Source: Clostridia bacterium
Lineage (GTDB): Bacteria; Bacillota; Clostridia; Christensenellales; Borkfalkiaceae
NCBI GenBank assembly: GCA_017646555.1
Contig: JAGCMG010000049.1
Location: 1-7,939 of the forward strand
DNA: 7,939 nt
Direction of reading: 5' to 3'
Shown here: one piece after another, positions 6,067 to 7,939 of the stretch
Position numbering within the stretch: the first letter of the stretch is position 1
Layout: the number at the start of each line of letters is the position of its first letter
Position numbers and translations under genes: made by a program
Notes under the pieces: generated by a model
What the model was told of the DNA's origin: nothing
What the model saw: only the letters and a program-made list of their open reading frames with translations
The model's database searches: none

Positions 6067-7593
6067 TTAATTCTCATATAAATCTTCATATTTTTTAGCC
6101 TGATAATCCCAAGAAAAATCAGACGTCATAGCATTTTTAACAACATTTGCCCAAACCTTACTATTCTTGTAAGTGTTAACAGCCGAACGAAGAACGTAAA
6201 GCATATCGTAAGGATTATAATCTCTAAAAGTAAATCCGTTACCTTGTCCGTCATAGTATGCTTTAATACTATCGTTAAGACCACCGGTTTCTCTAACTAC
6301 CGAAACCGTACCGTATCTACTTGCAATCATTTGCGAAAGCCCACACGGTTCCATCTTTGACGGCATCAAGAAAATATCACTACCTGCATAAATTTTGCGT
6401 GATAAATCTTGATTAAACGCAATAACAGCCTTACATTTATTAGGATATAAACCTGCAACGTATTTAAAGTAGTCTTCGTAACTTGCGTCACCCGTACCTA
6501 AAACTACGAATTGAACGTCTTCCGTCATAAATTGTTCGATAACTTGTTTAACAAGGTCAACCCCTTTATGCGAAACCAAACGCGTTATCATAGAAACGAT
6601 AGGAACGTCGCTTTTTTCAGGCAAGCCTAATAATTTTTGTAATGCAAGTTTACATTCTGCCTTACCCGAAACGTCGTCAGCAGAATAATTTTTAATAATG
6701 TGAGTATCGGTACTTGGATTATAATAATCGTAGTCGATACCGTTTAATATACCACAAAGTTTATAAGAATTCTTTGCGATAATATCTTCAAGTCCGTGCG
6801 CATAGAAAGAATTTTTAATTTCTTCAGCGTAAGTAGGACTAACTGTCGAAACTTTATCCGACATTTCGATAGCAGCCTTCATTAAATTGATACAATCTTT
6901 AAATTCAATATAACTATAAAGGCTACCGTCAAAACCAAACAAATCTTCGTAGCAATTCATACCATACCAACCTTGGTATTCGATATTATGAATAGTGAAA
7001 ACCGTTTTAATTTTCTTAAATTTATAATCGCCATAATACATACCTTTAAGGTAGATTATAGCAGGTGCAGTTTGCCAATCGTTACAGTTAACGATATCAG
7101 GATTGATATTAAGCGCAGAAATAGCGTCAAGACATGCCTTTGAAAAGAACGCAAATCTTTCACCATCGTCATAATGCCCGTAAATCTTCCCTTCGCGCGC
7201 GAAATAATATTCGTTATCGATAAAGAAATAATTTACGCCTTCGTAAACGTACTTAAATACGCCACAGTATTGCTTTCTCCACGCGAGATTTACGTAAAAA
7301 CTTGTAACGAATTCAAACTTTTCCCTATATTCTTGTTTAATTTGCGAATACATAGGAATAAAACACGACACGTCGTAATTGCCGTTTGCAACAATTGCTT
7401 TAGGAAGAGAGCCCATAACGTCAGCAAGACCACCCGTTGCGATAAATGGTGCAGATTCCGAACCTATAAAAACAACGCTTTTTTTCTTTTTAACCGTAAC
7501 TTTTGGAAGATGTGGTTTATTTTCTTTTTGTTTTACAGTTGCTTTAACTTGTTTTTCTTCAGCGTTTACAACAGTTTGAGTTTTTTTCGCCAT
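6067..7593 (-). CDS. glgA: glycogen synthase (GT5) with lysine-rich N-terminal tail
   Basis: ADP-glucose-dependent bacterial glycogen synthase: it transfers glucose from ADP-glucose to the non-reducing end of an alpha-1,4 glucan in the cytosol. The 508 residues exceed the usual 475-490 because of a tail at 1-38 holding 12 lysines. The Rossmann-like domain starts at KSVVFIGSE. Visible GT5 motifs are NDWQTAP (171-177), FTIHNIEYQG (199-208), TRLVSHKG (337-344) with R338 and K343 at nucleotide-binding positions, MEPCGLSQM (414-422) with E415, and RETGGL (434-439). The N-terminal KxGGL motif reads ATGGL (52-56), so its lysine is alanine (codon GCA). The start at 7593 has AAGGAG (7600-7605) 6 nt upstream, and no other start lies before the core domain, so the tail is real. 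It follows glgD by 21 nt and precedes glgP by 17 nt. Confidence 0.96.
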   Translation of the reverse strand: MAKKTQTVVNAEEKQVKATVKQKENKPHLPKVTVKKKKSVVFIGSESAPFIATGGLADVMGSLPKAIVANGNYDVSCFIPMYSQIKQEYREKFEFVTSFYVNLAWRKQYCGVFKYVYEGVNYFFIDNEYYFAREGKIYGHYDDGERFAFFSKACLDAISALNINPDIVNCNDWQTAPAIIYLKGMYYGDYKFKKIKTVFTIHNIEYQGWYGMNCYEDLFGFDGSLYSYIEFKDCINLMKAAIEMSDKVSTVSPTYAEEIKNSFYAHGLEDIIAKNSYKLCGILNGIDYDYYNPSTDTHIIKNYSADDVSGKAECKLALQKLLGLPEKSDVPIVSMITRLVSHKGVDLVKQVIEQFMTEDVQFVVLGTGDASYEDYFKYVAGLYPNKCKAVIAFNQDLSRKIYAGSDIFLMPSKMEPCGLSQMIASRYGTVSVVRETGGLNDSIKAYYDGQGNGFTFRDYNPYDMLYVLRSAVNTYKNSKVWANVVKNAMTSDFSWDYQAKKYEDLYEN

Positions 7594-7599
7594 AATATT

Positions 7600-7605
7600 C
7601 TCCTT
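7600..7605 (-). promoter_or_regulatory. ribosome binding site fixing the glgA start
   Basis: AAGGAG on the minus strand, 6 nt before the ATG at 7593. It supports translation of the lysine-rich tail rather than a later start. Confidence 0.75.
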
Positions 7606-7614
7606 AAACGCAAA

Positions 7615-7939
7615 TTAAACCATAGAGCCTTTCGGTATATAGAAAGAATGTTTTTCACTACCAGAAAGGGTTGTTCTGTCGCTTACAACGACGTTTTTAT
7701 CAGTGATAATGCAGTTAAGCGAAACGTTTTCGCCAACTTGTGTGTTTTGCATTAAAATACAATTTTTAACTTTCGTGCCACGCGCAACTTTACAGCCTCT
7801 AAATAAGATACTGTTTTCAACTTCACCCTCAATGATACAACCGTCTGCAATCATAGAGTTATTGATAATTGCGTTGTGACCAAATTTTGTAGGCGCCGAG
7901 TCACGAATTTTAGTAAATACGCTTCTGTCGCCGAAAAGT
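7615..7939 (-). CDS. glgD: glucose-1-phosphate adenylyltransferase subunit GlgD, C-terminal part
   Basis: Only the last 107 codons or so are present; the gene runs off the right edge, so the ATG at 7854 is internal. Read in frame from the edge, the protein starts LFGDRSVFTKIRDSAPTKFG and goes on to NSMIADGCIIEGEVENSILF (about 28-47), RGCKV, NCILMQNTQVGENV and ends PKGSMV. This is the left-handed beta-helix domain of ADP-glucose pyrophosphorylases, and the wording fits GlgD rather than GlgC. GlgD is the companion subunit found in Bacillota that modulates the catalytic GlgC; together they make ADP-glucose for GlgA from ATP and glucose-1-phosphate. The gene order predicts glgC directly upstream, outside the window. 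The nucleotidyltransferase domain is not in view, so its catalytic residues cannot be judged. Confidence 0.9.
   Translation of the reverse strand, partial: LFGDRSVFTKIRDSAPTKFGHNAIINNSMIADGCIIEGEVENSILFRGCKVARGTKVKNCILMQNTQVGENVSLNCIITDKNVVVSDRTTLSGSEKHSFYIPKGSMV

Noticed and set aside
7174..7755. A 193-codon open frame on the plus strand
   Set aside because: It lies opposite glgA and the glgD end, both clearly real. Its translation is rich in F, N and R with no domain, and it has no good ribosome site. It is a shadow of the minus-strand genes.
1..7939. CRISPR arrays, insertion sequences, tRNA or rRNA genes, phage or defence genes
   Set aside because: I found no spaced repeat array, transposase, terminal inverted repeat, cloverleaf or rRNA stretch on either strand. 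The window is tightly filled with metabolic genes and two short transcription units.

Overview
The window is AT-rich, and every convincing gene is read from the minus strand, so transcription runs from high to low coordinates. A GlgD-type ADP-glucose pyrophosphorylase subunit, strong AGGAG ribosome sites, closely packed genes and a low-GC codon style all point to a Bacillota genome, most likely an anaerobic member of class Clostridia. I cannot name a genus.

From right to left, about 6.8 kb (7939 down to 1142) looks like one operon centred on glycogen. It holds the 3' end of glgD, then glgA (glycogen synthase), glgP (glycogen phosphorylase), a cytoplasmic GH13 alpha-glucanase, and an AlkD-family DNA alkylation-repair gene. 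Gaps are 21 nt (glgD-glgA) and 17 nt (glgA-glgP), followed by overlaps of 1 nt (glgP-GH13) and about 11 nt (GH13-alkD). No terminator or clear promoter is visible inside this block. The genes cover both sides of the storage cycle: GlgD with its catalytic partner GlgC (outside the window) makes ADP-glucose, GlgA extends alpha-1,4 chains, GlgP releases glucose-1-phosphate, and the GH13 enzyme trims or debranches glucan. No branching enzyme (GlgB) is in view. The alkD-like gene has no metabolic link to the rest and appears to ride on the transcript.

After alkD comes acpP, an acyl carrier protein gene. It has its own good promoter just past the alkD stop codon and a rho-independent terminator behind it. 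Because no terminator separates alkD from acpP, read-through from the glycogen operon is possible.

The last gene (70-705) encodes a 211-residue, cysteine-containing protein that I cannot name. It has a strong ribosome site and its own terminator at 41-62, so it is probably a separate unit. The remaining intergenic stretches are all shorter than 120 nt.

I see no mobile element, CRISPR array, RNA gene or defence system. Most of the window is ordinary core metabolism. The points worth a second look are the unnamed protein, the altered KxGGL motif and lysine-rich tail of GlgA, an 81-nt-spaced near-identical repeat inside alkD, and the coupling of alkD to a glycogen operon.
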